Positions 33,944-43,302 of a stretch of 64,000 nt of DNA are shown one piece after another. The notes under the pieces were generated by a model. The model saw only the letters and a program-made list of their open reading frames with translations. It made no database searches and had not been told where the DNA came from. How positions within the stretch are numbered: position 1 is the stretch's first letter; each line of letters starts with the position of its first letter. The position numbers and the translations under genes were made by a program. Source of the DNA: an uncultured Mycoplasmatota bacterium (GTDB lineage Bacteria; Bacillota_I; Bacilli_A; RF39; UBA660); contig URZY01000004.1 in NCBI GenBank assembly GCA_900552495.1, forward strand, positions 115,351 through 179,350, in the 5' to 3' direction.

Positions 33944-35299
33944 ATGAAAAGTTTTGTGAAAAATAATTTTAAATACATATTTCTTTTTATATTCTTTTTT
34001 TGTTGTTTGCAGTTCTTTTTTGCTTTGCTTTCGGGAGATCAAATTTATAATTATGGTTTTAGTTATGCTATTAGTAGAGGAGAAATTCCATATCAAGATT
34101 TTAATATGATTGTACCCCCAGTAGGAGCTTTTCTTTATGCAATCCCCCTTAAATTATTTGGAGTTAGCTTAATTATTTTTAACTTATTTCAAGCTTTACT
34201 TTTATGTGTGTTGTTTTATTTTTTATTTAAATTATTTGGCAAGAAAGCTTATTTATTATTAATTGGCTTAGTAGTAACGATTCCTATACCAATTGTGACT
34301 AATTTATTTCAGGGATATAATTTTTTATTATTATTGGAGTTGGTTGTGCTTTTGTATTTAGAAAAATCTAAAGCGAATGATTATTTGATTGGAATTATTT
34401 TAGGACTTGCGGTATTTACGAAGCAAACCGTAGGATTTTGTTTTTGTTTAGTAAGCATATATTATTTATTTAAAGATTATAAGAAGGTTATAAAAAGGCT
34501 TATTGGGGTATTAGTACCGTGTTTTATATTTTTAATATACTTTTTAGGTACTAAAACTTTAGGTAATTTTTTAGATATGTGTTTGTTTGGACTTTTTGAT
34601 TTTACAACTAATAATAGTAGTATTGGAAAGGTTTTCAGTGATTTTTATTTTTATGTATTTTTATTAGAAATAGGCATTTTAATTTATCAAATTGTTAAAG
34701 ACCGAAAAAGATTAATGTATTATTATTTGTTGGCATATTCTGTTGTTGCTTTCCCACTTTTTGATTATATTCATATATCTTATTTTACATTTCCTTTTCT
34801 ATTTATAATTTTAGATAAAATAAATGTTAAAGAAGTATCTTTAGGTTTTCCTGTTTGTCTATGGAGTGTTTCTTTTAGTGTTATTTGGTTTTTATTTATG
34901 TATGATTTTAAACTTCCATATATAGTGAATTTTGATAATTTTGAGTTATTTATTACAAGTGAAACAGCTGAAGAAGAAAATCGGTATTTAAAAAGTTTTT
35001 TGAATAAGTATCCAAATACTATAATTTTGGCTGAAAATACATATTTTACGAAGATTAGTATGAATTTAGAAATTAATCATTATGATTTGCTTAATTATGG
35101 TAATCATGGTTATAATGGGACTAATAAACTTATTAATAGGTTGGTGAAAGAGAAAAATAAATATATTTTAGTTAATATGGAATCTTATAATACGCAACGT
35201 GATAGACAACAAACTAATAAAGAAGTAATGAAATATGTTATTGATAATTATGAAAAGAAAGGGGTATTAGGAGATTATGATGTTTTCTATAAAGAATAA
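33944..35299 (+). CDS. GT-C-like polytopic membrane protein, paralog 1
   Basis: About 451 residues with some ten to eleven hydrophobic helices and a soluble C-terminal 130 residues. The first outer loop reads GDQIYNYGFSYAISRGEIPYQDFNMIVPP, in the position where GT-C glycosyltransferases carry an acidic catalytic motif. Shared paralog landmarks: TKQTVG, LCLFGLFDF, FPLFDYIH and the late NYGNHGYNGTNK. SD AAAGGAG (33928-33934) suits the second ATG (33944) better than the first (33938). It starts right after divIB, so it is read from the wall-synthesis transcript. The donor (probably lipid-linked) and acceptor are unknown. Confidence 0.75.
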   Translation: MKSFVKNNFKYIFLFIFFFCCLQFFFALLSGDQIYNYGFSYAISRGEIPYQDFNMIVPPVGAFLYAIPLKLFGVSLIIFNLFQALLLCVLFYFLFKLFGKKAYLLLIGLVVTIPIPIVTNLFQGYNFLLLLELVVLLYLEKSKANDYLIGIILGLAVFTKQTVGFCFCLVSIYYLFKDYKKVIKRLIGVLVPCFIFLIYFLGTKTLGNFLDMCLFGLFDFTTNNSSIGKVFSDFYFYVFLLEIGILIYQIVKDRKRLMYYYLLAYSVVAFPLFDYIHISYFTFPFLFIILDKINVKEVSLGFPVCLWSVSFSVIWFLFMYDFKLPYIVNFDNFELFITSETAEEENRYLKSFLNKYPNTIILAENTYFTKISMNLEINHYDLLNYGNHGYNGTNKLINRLVKEKNKYILVNMESYNTQRDRQQTNKEVMKYVIDNYEKKGVLGDYDVFYKE

Positions 35300-36644
35300 A
35301 GAATTTATTAAGCAGATTTTTTGTTTTTTAGGGATATTTTTGGTATCTTTTTGTTTAATTCATTTATTAGGTTTTATTAATAATTATGGTGATCCAGTTA
35401 ATAGTTATGGTTTTGCGAAGGCTATAAAAATGGGGCAAATTCCTTATTTAGATTTTAATACAATATCTACACCTCTTTTGGCGATGTATCAGTCATTGTT
35501 TTTACATATATGGGATGATTTTATTATGATAAATGTTTCTCAGGCAATTCTTGTTTCAATAAGTTTTTTATTACTTTATAAAATGTTTGGCAAAAAGACG
35601 CTTATCTTGGTTTTAGTCACAGTTGTCTTAGGGTGTAAAAACTTAGTCGCAACATATAATTTTATGAGTTTTTTCTTCCTTGTTTTATTGCTTTTTATGG
35701 AAAAGAAACATAATGACAAAGATGTTTTGATTGGAGTAATTTTAGCTTTAGGGGTTTTAGCAAAACAAACGGTTGGTGTTTTTGCGATTATACCAAGTAT
35801 TATTTTTTATAGAAAAAATTTGAAAAAGTTAAGTAAGAGATTCTTTGGATTTTTGATTCCTTGTTTTATTTTTTTAGGATATTTGGTCTTAAATAATGCT
35901 GTATATGAATTTTTTGACTTGTGTCTATTTGGTCTTTTTGATTTTGGGACTAAAAATGGTGTTGGTGGTGGACATATTTATACTGGATGGTTGATTGTTT
36001 CATTATTATTTGTGTTAATTGCAGCTGCATTATTGTTAAAAAATAAAAAGGATATGCATATTTATTATTTTTTCTTAGGTTTTTTATATGCTTTTCCTCT
36101 TTTCGATATTACACATTTTGCATTTTGGGCTATGTGTTTTACAATTATAATTCTACCTTATATTAAGTTAAATGATAAAGTAATTACAACGTTAGTTTGG
36201 GCAGTAGTTATTCCTTATTCTCTATTATACGGATTATTATGGTGTAGTACTTGGCAGCTTAGTGTTACAGAAAAGATGCCACATTTTAAATATAATATTC
36301 AAAGAACCAATATATACGAAAATGTTCTTACAATTAATGATTTTGTTAATTCTTACGAAGATCCGATTGTATTGGGCTATTTTTCAATGACACATACAAT
36401 TATGAATGATAAAAAATTATCTTACTTTGATATTTTATATGATGGTAATTATGGCTATAATGGAACTAAAAAAATGAAAGAAAAGATTGATGAAATGCAT
36501 AATCAAATATTTATTATTTCAATGGGCGATTATCAGTCAAAAGATGAGTTTTCTCAAATTTCTAAAGATGTTATGGAATATGTCATGGAAAACTGTAAGA
36601 AGGTTGATGCTAAATACGGAATGAACGTTTATTATAAGGAGTGA
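35277..36644 (+). CDS. GT-C-like polytopic membrane protein, paralog 2
   Basis: 455 residues and the same topology as its neighbours. The first loop reads GDPVNSYGFAKAIKMGQIPYLDFNTISTP, with the acidic pair less conserved than in paralogs 3 and 4. Further family blocks: LAKQTVGVFA, LCLFGLFDFGTKNG, ALFDITHFAFWA-like FPLFDITH, and NYGYNGTKKMKE. It overlaps paralog 1 by 23 bases with AGGAG inside the upstream gene, so translation is coupled. Function unknown beyond the GT-C-like fold. Confidence 0.72.
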   Translation: MMFSIKNKEFIKQIFCFLGIFLVSFCLIHLLGFINNYGDPVNSYGFAKAIKMGQIPYLDFNTISTPLLAMYQSLFLHIWDDFIMINVSQAILVSISFLLLYKMFGKKTLILVLVTVVLGCKNLVATYNFMSFFFLVLLLFMEKKHNDKDVLIGVILALGVLAKQTVGVFAIIPSIIFYRKNLKKLSKRFFGFLIPCFIFLGYLVLNNAVYEFFDLCLFGLFDFGTKNGVGGGHIYTGWLIVSLLFVLIAAALLLKNKKDMHIYYFFLGFLYAFPLFDITHFAFWAMCFTIIILPYIKLNDKVITTLVWAVVIPYSLLYGLLWCSTWQLSVTEKMPHFKYNIQRTNIYENVLTINDFVNSYEDPIVLGYFSMTHTIMNDKKLSYFDILYDGNYGYNGTKKMKEKIDEMHNQIFIISMGDYQSKDEFSQISKDVMEYVMENCKKVDAKYGMNVYYKE

Positions 36645-36649
36645 GGGTA

Positions 36650-37966
36650 ATGACTAAAAAAGTTATCAAATATGTATTTGTTTTTATATGTTCTTTAGTA
36701 TTTTTAAATTTTATTCCGTTTGATTTAGATGAAATTTGGAATTATGGTTTTATGCATAGTATGTATTCTGGTTTAGTCCCTTATAGAGATTTTAATATGG
36801 TTGTGACTCCTTTTTTTCCTCTTCTTTTTTCTCTTCCATTTCACCTTTTTGGCTCGAATTTGTTAGTTGTTAATGTTTGCCAAAGTTTATTAATTGTTTT
36901 AACTTATGTGTTATTAGAAAAATTAATAGGTGATAAGGCTAATATTCTTTTGTTACTAATGTTTTTTAATTATGATATGATGTATGCTAGTTATAATTAT
37001 TTTATCTTTTTCTTGTTTTTAAGTCTTTTATATTTAGAAAAAAATAAAAGTAATGATTACGTAATTGGAATAGTTATTGGTTTGGCAGTTTTGACAAAAC
37101 AGAGTGTTGGAGGCCTATTGGCGATAGTATCGTTATACTATGTCTTCAAAGAAAAAGATTTTAAGAAATTAGTTAAAAGAGTAATAGGGGCGATGCTGCC
37201 TGTAGGACTATTTCTAATTTACTTGGCAGTTACGGGGGCATTTGCAGATTTTGTTAATTTATGTATTTTAGGTTTATTTGATTTTGGAACAAACAATTAT
37301 GTTGGCGTTAGAGCGTTAGTATTAGGGTATATTTTGTTGATAGGCGTGGTAATTTACTTCATAGTAAAAAGACGTAATAGTATTGATAAGTATTATGTAT
37401 TAGCGTTTTCGACAATAGCAATACCCATGTTTGATTATTTTCATATTAAATTTTTTGTTTTGGCATTATTAATTTTAGTATTAGAGAAAATTAATATAAA
37501 AAAGATAAATTTGAATTTATTGTTATATGGAAGTATGATAGGAATTGTTTTTATTAATTTGATTGTTTCAGTTGATGGTGATATGGTATATCCTAATTCA
37601 ATTAAGCATTTTGAATACCGTTATATTTCAAGTAAACATATAAAGGAAACACAACTTGTTAGTGAGAAGTTGAAGGATTATAGTGATAAAGAATTGTTGT
37701 TGTTATTTGAACAAAGTTATTATTATAAAATTTCTAATGATTTTCCTATTAATCATTTTGATTTAATTAACACAGGAAATTGGGGTTATAAAGGATCAGA
37801 AAAATTATTGAAGGAATTGAAAAAGAAGAAAGATGCTGTTTTTGTAATTAATAGGCTTTCGTATGAAGGAACAAGACAGACTGACAAAACGGCACTTAAT
37901 TATGTTTTGAAAAATTGTAAAAAGATTGATGAAATATATGGTTTTGAATTTTATATTAGGAAGTAA
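36650..37966 (+). CDS. GT-C-like polytopic membrane protein, paralog 3
   Basis: 438 residues. The first loop is LDEIWNYGFMHSMYSGLVPYRDFNMVVTP, where the Asp-Glu pair is a good candidate catalytic motif. Other shared blocks: LTKQSVGG, LCILGLFDFGTNN, IPMFDYFH, KHFEYRY, NTGNWGYKGSEK. ATG 36650 is chosen because AAGGAGTGAGG upstream overlaps the stop of paralog 2. Closest in sequence to paralog 4 by eye. Confidence 0.74.
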   Translation: MTKKVIKYVFVFICSLVFLNFIPFDLDEIWNYGFMHSMYSGLVPYRDFNMVVTPFFPLLFSLPFHLFGSNLLVVNVCQSLLIVLTYVLLEKLIGDKANILLLLMFFNYDMMYASYNYFIFFLFLSLLYLEKNKSNDYVIGIVIGLAVLTKQSVGGLLAIVSLYYVFKEKDFKKLVKRVIGAMLPVGLFLIYLAVTGAFADFVNLCILGLFDFGTNNYVGVRALVLGYILLIGVVIYFIVKRRNSIDKYYVLAFSTIAIPMFDYFHIKFFVLALLILVLEKINIKKINLNLLLYGSMIGIVFINLIVSVDGDMVYPNSIKHFEYRYISSKHIKETQLVSEKLKDYSDKELLLLFEQSYYYKISNDFPINHFDLINTGNWGYKGSEKLLKELKKKKDAVFVINRLSYEGTRQTDKTALNYVLKNCKKIDEIYGFEFYIRK

Positions 37967-38024
37967 TTTATTATTTAAGAGGTTATTTTTGTGCATAGAG
38001 ATAATGTTTTGTGAGGCTTAATTT

Positions 38025-39347
38025 ATGAAGAAAAAAATAGTAGTAATTTTGATATTTTGTTTAATATATAGTTTGAATTTATTTTATCCATTGACATTAG
38101 ATGAAATATGGAACTATGGATTTTCTTACAATATTTTGAACGGACAAGTGCCTTATAGGGATTTTAATATGGTGTTAACACCTCTTTTTTCCTTTATTAT
38201 GACTTTACCTTTAGCTATTTTTGGTAATAATATTTTGGTGTTTAATATATTTAATATTTTTATTCTTCTATTATGTACTTTTTTATTATATAAATTAGTG
38301 AAAAAAAATTTTCTGCTTTGTGTGTCGTTTTTTTTGATTCCTTTTTATGTTGTGTTTCCAAGTTATAATGTCTTTTTATTATTTTTATTTATTCTATTAA
38401 TTTATTTAGAAAAAAATAAACATAATGATTATTTGATTGGTTTTGTTTTAGGTTGTTTAATTCTTACCAAACAAAGTGTTGGGTGTATGGTTTTACTCCC
38501 TGGTTTGTTTTATTATTATAAAGATAAGAAAAAATTAATTTCTAGAATTATTGGATGCTTAATTCCTTGTGGTATATTTTTAATTTATTTATTAATTACA
38601 AAATCATTTTTTCAATTTTTAGATTTATGTTTATTTGGACTTCTTGATTTTGCTAAGGATAATAGTTTTGGTATAGGTAATGGCTTGTTTATTTTTATTG
38701 TAATTTTAATTATAACAGTAATATTTATAATTAAAGATACCAAAAATATATATAATTACTATGCACTAATGTTTTATAGTATAAGTATTCCAATATTTGA
38801 CTTATATCATTTACAATTTCAAATTATTGTTTTTATTCTTTTATGTTTATTAAATTATTCAAAAGAGATATTCGTTAATGCTTTTGTTATATTTATTTTT
38901 TCAATTATAGTTTCAACTGGTTTTAATGTAGTTACATCTTATAATAATTTAATGCCATTTAGATATCCTAATAAGATTAGGCATTTTGAATATAGATTAA
39001 TATCTGATAGTACCATTAGTTTTACTAATGAAGTTAATAATTTTATTAGTAAGAATAAGAATTCTAAAATTTATTTTTTAGATAATTATGGTTATTATTT
39101 TAGAATAATTAATGATGAGAAAATTGATTTTTTGGATTTGGTTAATCTAGGTAATTGGGGTTATAATGGTAGAAAAAAGATAATTAAATATATTGAGTCT
39201 TTACCGGAAAATTCTATGTTTTTAATTGATAAGGAACATGTTAATAATAGAAGTCAAATTGATAAAAATGCGATTAACTATATTTATAAACATGGAAAAA
39301 ACATGGGTAGTGTATGTAATTATGATATATATGTGTTAGAAGAATAG
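38025..39347 (+). CDS. GT-C-like polytopic membrane protein, paralog 4
   Basis: 440 residues. The first loop is LDEIWNYGFSYNILNGQVPYRDFNMVLTP, nearly the same as paralog 3. Shared blocks: LTKQSVGCM, LCLFGLLDFAKDN, IPIFDLYH, RHFEYRLIS, NLGNWGYNGRKK. It is extremely AT-rich, with long Leu/Phe/Ile runs. GTGAGG precedes the ATG. The 58-base gap before it holds no ORF or clear terminator, so the array is probably one transcript. Confidence 0.74.
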   Translation: MKKKIVVILIFCLIYSLNLFYPLTLDEIWNYGFSYNILNGQVPYRDFNMVLTPLFSFIMTLPLAIFGNNILVFNIFNIFILLLCTFLLYKLVKKNFLLCVSFFLIPFYVVFPSYNVFLLFLFILLIYLEKNKHNDYLIGFVLGCLILTKQSVGCMVLLPGLFYYYKDKKKLISRIIGCLIPCGIFLIYLLITKSFFQFLDLCLFGLLDFAKDNSFGIGNGLFIFIVILIITVIFIIKDTKNIYNYYALMFYSISIPIFDLYHLQFQIIVFILLCLLNYSKEIFVNAFVIFIFSIIVSTGFNVVTSYNNLMPFRYPNKIRHFEYRLISDSTISFTNEVNNFISKNKNSKIYFLDNYGYYFRIINDEKIDFLDLVNLGNWGYNGRKKIIKYIESLPENSMFLIDKEHVNNRSQIDKNAINYIYKHGKNMGSVCNYDIYVLEE

Positions 39348-39357
39348 AGGTAATATT

Positions 39358-40770
39358 ATGAAAGAAATTTTGAAGAGAAATAAATTTGTTATTTTATTTA
39401 TTCTTGTTTTGATTGCATTATGTTTATTTTCGATGCTTTTCGTTAGATATGAATGTGATTATTTTTGGCATATAAAAGCAGGAGAATATATGGTAAAAAA
39501 TGATTTAATTTTAACAAAAGATATTTTTTCCTGGTTTGTTAATGGAAAATATTGGTTTTCTCATGAATGGTTATTTGAAATATTGTTATATAATTTGTTA
39601 GAAATATTTGGAAATTTACATATTTATATTTACTGTTTTATATTATTTTTTGGGTTATTACTTAGTTTTTTTATTCCTAATAGAAAGGAGTATTTAAAAA
39701 ATATACCTTTTTGTATGTTGTGGTTCGGCTTTTCTGCTATTATATTTTTCTTTTTGCAGGCTCGCCCTCATTTAATTACATACCTTTTAATATCTATATT
39801 ACTGTATGTATTATATGATTTGTATAACGATGAAAATTCAAATAAATTTTATTTAATACCCTTTATTTCTCTTATTTGGGTTAATGTTCATGGAGGTAGT
39901 AGTTGTCTTACTTATATTTTTCCGATTATATTTTTATTGAGTGGCGTTTTTTCTTTTAAAAGTTCCAAGATTGAAGCTAATCGTTATTCAAAACGGAAAT
40001 TTATTAAGTTTATGCTTTCTTCAGTGTTTGCATTTGTTCCATTATTTATTAATCCACATGGCTATAAAATGATACTTTATCCTTATCAAAATATGAATAA
40101 TAGTTTAATGCTTGCAAATATTGTCGAGTGGAAATGTAGCGATTTAAATTTAATTCATCATTATCCTTTTTTCGTTTTAGCTTTTTTTGTATTTCTTATT
40201 ATGTTTTTGAGTAAGAAAAAAATAAGATTGATAGATGCTTTGATATTTTTATTTGGATTATATTTAGGTTTAAAAAGCATTAGATTTTGGCCTTTTGTAT
40301 ATATATTTATGTCTCATTCTATTTTTTATTATATTTTACCTAGGAGGATCGATAAAGGAACAGAAAGGATTTTAATAGTTTTAATTTGTGGTTTTTTAGT
40401 TTTTTTTAGTTTAAATAAGTCTTATTTGAAATCGTCTTTTGATAAGCCTTTTACTGATAAGGCAGTAGATGTTTTGAAAGTTGAAAAACCAAAAAGACTT
40501 CTTAATTATTATGATTATGGAGGATATTTAATTTATAATGATATTCCTGTATTTATTGATGGGAGAGCTGATCTTTACTCTGAATATAATTATGAAGATT
40601 ATCTTGAGTTAACTAATTTTTCTTATAAATATGATGATATTTTAGAAAAATATAAATTTGATTATATTTTGATGCCTACTAAGATTAGTTTTTCTAATTA
40701 TTTAGCTGAATTGAATACATATGAGTTAATATATTCTGATAAAAAAGTTGTTATTTTCAAGGCTAAATAA
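39358..40770 (+). CDS. Polytopic membrane protein, second GT-C-like type
   Basis: 470 residues with about ten membrane helices. It does not share the NYGF/PYxDFN blocks of the four preceding genes. Its first outer loop, CDYFWHIKAGEYMVKNDLILTKDIFSW followed by WFSHEWLFEILLY, fits another uncharacterised GT-C-like group with a 'D..WH...G' motif. The C-terminal soluble part has NYYDYGGYLIYNDIPVFIDGRADLYSEYNYEDYL. Ten bases downstream of paralog 4 and ahead of the ftsA promoter. Substrate unknown. Confidence 0.7.
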   Translation: MKEILKRNKFVILFILVLIALCLFSMLFVRYECDYFWHIKAGEYMVKNDLILTKDIFSWFVNGKYWFSHEWLFEILLYNLLEIFGNLHIYIYCFILFFGLLLSFFIPNRKEYLKNIPFCMLWFGFSAIIFFFLQARPHLITYLLISILLYVLYDLYNDENSNKFYLIPFISLIWVNVHGGSSCLTYIFPIIFLLSGVFSFKSSKIEANRYSKRKFIKFMLSSVFAFVPLFINPHGYKMILYPYQNMNNSLMLANIVEWKCSDLNLIHHYPFFVLAFFVFLIMFLSKKKIRLIDALIFLFGLYLGLKSIRFWPFVYIFMSHSIFYYILPRRIDKGTERILIVLICGFLVFFSLNKSYLKSSFDKPFTDKAVDVLKVEKPKRLLNYYDYGGYLIYNDIPVFIDGRADLYSEYNYEDYLELTNFSYKYDDILEKYKFDYILMPTKISFSNYLAELNTYELIYSDKKVVIFKAK

Positions 40771-40781
40771 GTTAATTGTAT

Positions 40782-40809
40782 TTGCAAAAGTATGCTTTTA
40801 TAGTATAAT
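40782..40809 (+). promoter_or_regulatory. ftsA promoter
   Basis: TTGCAA (40782-40787), 16-bp spacer, TATAAT (40804-40809). It gives ftsA-ftsZ expression independent of the long upstream array. Confidence 0.75.
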
Positions 40810-40836
40810 TAAGAATGAGAATAGGAGATGCATTTA

Positions 40837-42075
40837 ATGGGGAATATTTATACTGGAATTGAACTTGGTACGAATAGTGTAAAAGTAGTAGTGGCTGAAA
40901 AGCAAAATAAAGATTTTCATGTTTTAGCAGCTGTTAGCAGTGTATCTTCTGGTATTAAAAATGGTCAAGTTGAAGATATGAAACAAGCTATTAGTAGTGT
41001 AAAAAAAGCTTTAAAACAAGCTGGTGATATGTTAGGAATAAAGATTACTAAAGTAGTGGCTTGTGTACCACCGACTAATTGTAAAATGGATATCGTTGTC
41101 GGCTGTTGTGATGTTTTGGATTCTACTAATATTACTGGGAAAGATGTTTCTAATGCTTTGGGGGATGCGTTGAAAGGGCAAAACTTTGAAGATTATGAAC
41201 TTATTACGGCAACGCCTATTAGTTTTAAAGTTGATGAAAAGGAAAATATAAAAGATCCTAAAGGAATGAGTGGTGAGTACCTAGAGACGAGAGTGGTTAT
41301 TAGTACATTACCAAAAGAAGGATTATATCGAATATTAGAGGTTTTAAAATTATGTGGAGTTGAGACTGTTGATGTAGCATTTACTTCGACGGGTGATTAT
41401 TATACAATTAAAAGTAATCGTTATGATATGATAGTAGGAGCTATTATTAATATTGGTGAGACTTCAACAAATGTATCAGTATTTAATAAGGGAATTCAGA
41501 TAAAACATGCATTACTTCCAATCGGCAGTTACAATGTTGATAAGGATTTAGCATATGTTTTTAAAGTAGATACAAAAGAAGCTAGAAAAATAAAAGAAAC
41601 GTTTGCTGTTAGTATGGGGAGTTATGCCGATGTTAATGACGTAATTGAAATTAAAGATAAAAATGGAGAGAGAAAAGAAATATCTCAAGTTGGAGCTTCT
41701 AAAGTTGTTGAAGCAAGACTTCGAGAAATACTAAAACTTGCTAAAAATGAAATAAAAAACTTAACAAATAGAGAAATACGTTATATAATTATAACAGGTG
41801 GATTGAGTGAAGTTGCCGGTTTTTCGTATTTAATTGAAGAAGAATTTGGAAACTTAGCTAAAGTCTGCAATATATCGACAATGGGAGTTCGACATAATAA
41901 GTATAGTAGTACCTTAGGGGTAGTTAAATATTTTGATGACAAATTGGCACTTCGAGGGAAAAGTTATAACATGCTGAATAATGAAGATATGGAGAGTTTA
42001 ATCTCAACACAGCAAAAAATTAGTAATAATGATAATATAATAGGTAAAGTGTTTGGACATTTTTTTGATAATTAA
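40837..42075 (+). CDS. ftsA: Cell division protein FtsA
   Basis: Actin-like membrane tether for FtsZ. The phosphate-1 motif GIELGTNSVKVVVAE opens the protein, and GAIINIGETSTNVSVFNKG and IIITGGLSEVAGF are the later nucleotide motifs. The C-terminus NIIGKVFGHFFDN is a short potential amphipathic membrane-targeting helix. About 412 residues. ATG 40837 is favoured by AGGAGATG (40823-40830), which overlaps an earlier ATG. Confidence 0.95.
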   Translation: MGNIYTGIELGTNSVKVVVAEKQNKDFHVLAAVSSVSSGIKNGQVEDMKQAISSVKKALKQAGDMLGIKITKVVACVPPTNCKMDIVVGCCDVLDSTNITGKDVSNALGDALKGQNFEDYELITATPISFKVDEKENIKDPKGMSGEYLETRVVISTLPKEGLYRILEVLKLCGVETVDVAFTSTGDYYTIKSNRYDMIVGAIINIGETSTNVSVFNKGIQIKHALLPIGSYNVDKDLAYVFKVDTKEARKIKETFAVSMGSYADVNDVIEIKDKNGERKEISQVGASKVVEARLREILKLAKNEIKNLTNREIRYIIITGGLSEVAGFSYLIEEEFGNLAKVCNISTMGVRHNKYSSTLGVVKYFDDKLALRGKSYNMLNNEDMESLISTQQKISNNDNIIGKVFGHFFDN

Positions 42076-42087
42076 GGAGGACGAGGT

Positions 42088-43218
42088 ATGTTAGGCGGAT
42101 TAGAAATGGATCAGTTAGCAAAAATAAAGGTTATTGGACTTGGCGGTGGTGGTGGAAATGCCATCAACCGAATGGTAGAGTCTGGTGTTAAAGGAGTAGA
42201 ATTTATTGCTGCTAATACAGATTTACAAGTGCTTAATACATCGAAAGCAGATGTTAAGATACAATTAGGTGCTACCTTGGCTGAAGGATTAGGAGCCGGT
42301 GGAAGACCAGAGATAGGAAAGGAAGCAGCAATTGAGTCAAAAAAAGAAATTGAAGAGGCTCTAGCAGGTGCAGATATGATTTTCATCACTTGTGGTATGG
42401 GTGGTGGAACCGGTACAGGAGCGGCACCAGTTGTAGCTGAAATAGCCCAAGGCTTAGGAGCGTTGACAGTAGCAATTGTTACCAAACCATTCTCATTTGA
42501 AGGAAAAAGAAGAATGGATAATGCTTTAGCAGGATTAGAAGAGTTAAAGAAACATGTAGATACATTGATTGTTATACCTAATGATAGATTGAGAGAGATA
42601 ATTGATAAATCAACACCAATGTTAGAGGCATTTAAGGAAGTTGATAATGTTTTACGTCGTGGTGTACAATCTATTTCGGATTTAATAGCTGTTGTAGGTT
42701 TAGTAAACCTTGATTTTGCAGATGTTAGAGCAGTAATGGAAAAATCGGGACGCGCTTTAATTGGTATTGGTATTGGTATGGGTGAAGAAAGGGCTATTGA
42801 AGCGGCTAGACAAGCAGTTTCATCAGCTTTATTAGAAAACTCTATTGAAGGGGCAACAGATGCTATTATTAATATTACAGGAGGAGTAAATTTAACATTA
42901 TTTGAGGCAGAGCAAGCCGCTGAAGTAGTTAGAGCTGCGGCTAATACGGATATTAATACGATTTTTGGTTCAGTTATTAATGAAAATTTATCTGACGAAG
43001 TTATTGTTACTGTTATTGCAACAGGATTTGATAAAAAGAAAGCTGCTCAAGAAAATGTACCAGTTTTTAGTAATGTTAGTCAAACAAGGAGAAGTGCTCC
43101 AGCAAATGATACTAATAATTACAGTGCCCCAAATCCTGAGGTTTTAAATGATGAAGATGATGGTGATTCATCAGATGCATATGATTTACCACCATTTTTA
43201 AGAGAAAGAAATTATTAA
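42088..43218 (+). CDS. ftsZ: Cell division protein FtsZ
   Basis: Tubulin-like GTPase forming the Z-ring. [21 protein letters not shown], the tubulin signature [16 protein letters not shown] (from about residue 108) and NVDFADV-type T7 loop [11 protein letters not shown] are present. A variable linker ends in the conserved C-terminal peptide [12 protein letters not shown], which binds FtsA. 376 residues. AAGGAGG is seven bases before the ATG. Twelve bases after ftsA. Confidence 0.98.
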   Translation: MLGGLEMDQLAKIKVIGLGGGGGNAINRMVESGVKGVEFIAANTDLQVLNTSKADVKIQLGATLAEGLGAGGRPEIGKEAAIESKKEIEEALAGADMIFITCGMGGGTGTGAAPVVAEIAQGLGALTVAIVTKPFSFEGKRRMDNALAGLEELKKHVDTLIVIPNDRLREIIDKSTPMLEAFKEVDNVLRRGVQSISDLIAVVGLVNLDFADVRAVMEKSGRALIGIGIGMGEERAIEAARQAVSSALLENSIEGATDAIINITGGVNLTLFEAEQAAEVVRAAANTDINTIFGSVINENLSDEVIVTVIATGFDKKKAAQENVPVFSNVSQTRRSAPANDTNNYSAPNPEVLNDEDDGDSSDAYDLPPFLRERNY

Positions 43219-43223
43219 AAAGT

Positions 43224-43252
43224 AAAGACAAGTAGAAAACTTGTCTTTTTTT
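43224..43252 (+). terminator. Terminator after ftsZ
   Basis: AAAGACAAG (43224-43232) pairs perfectly with CTTGTCTTT (43240-43248) around a 7-nt loop, followed by T through 43252. Confidence 0.88.
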
Positions 43253-43302
43253 AATGTATTTATTGGTTTATTATAGTATAATGTCTATAATAGGTGAGAA
43301 GT

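Noticed and set aside
42111..42485. Long - strand ORF opposite ftsZ (124 aa)
   Set aside because: It is a Pro/Ala-rich shadow of the ftsZ reading frame with no ribosome site.
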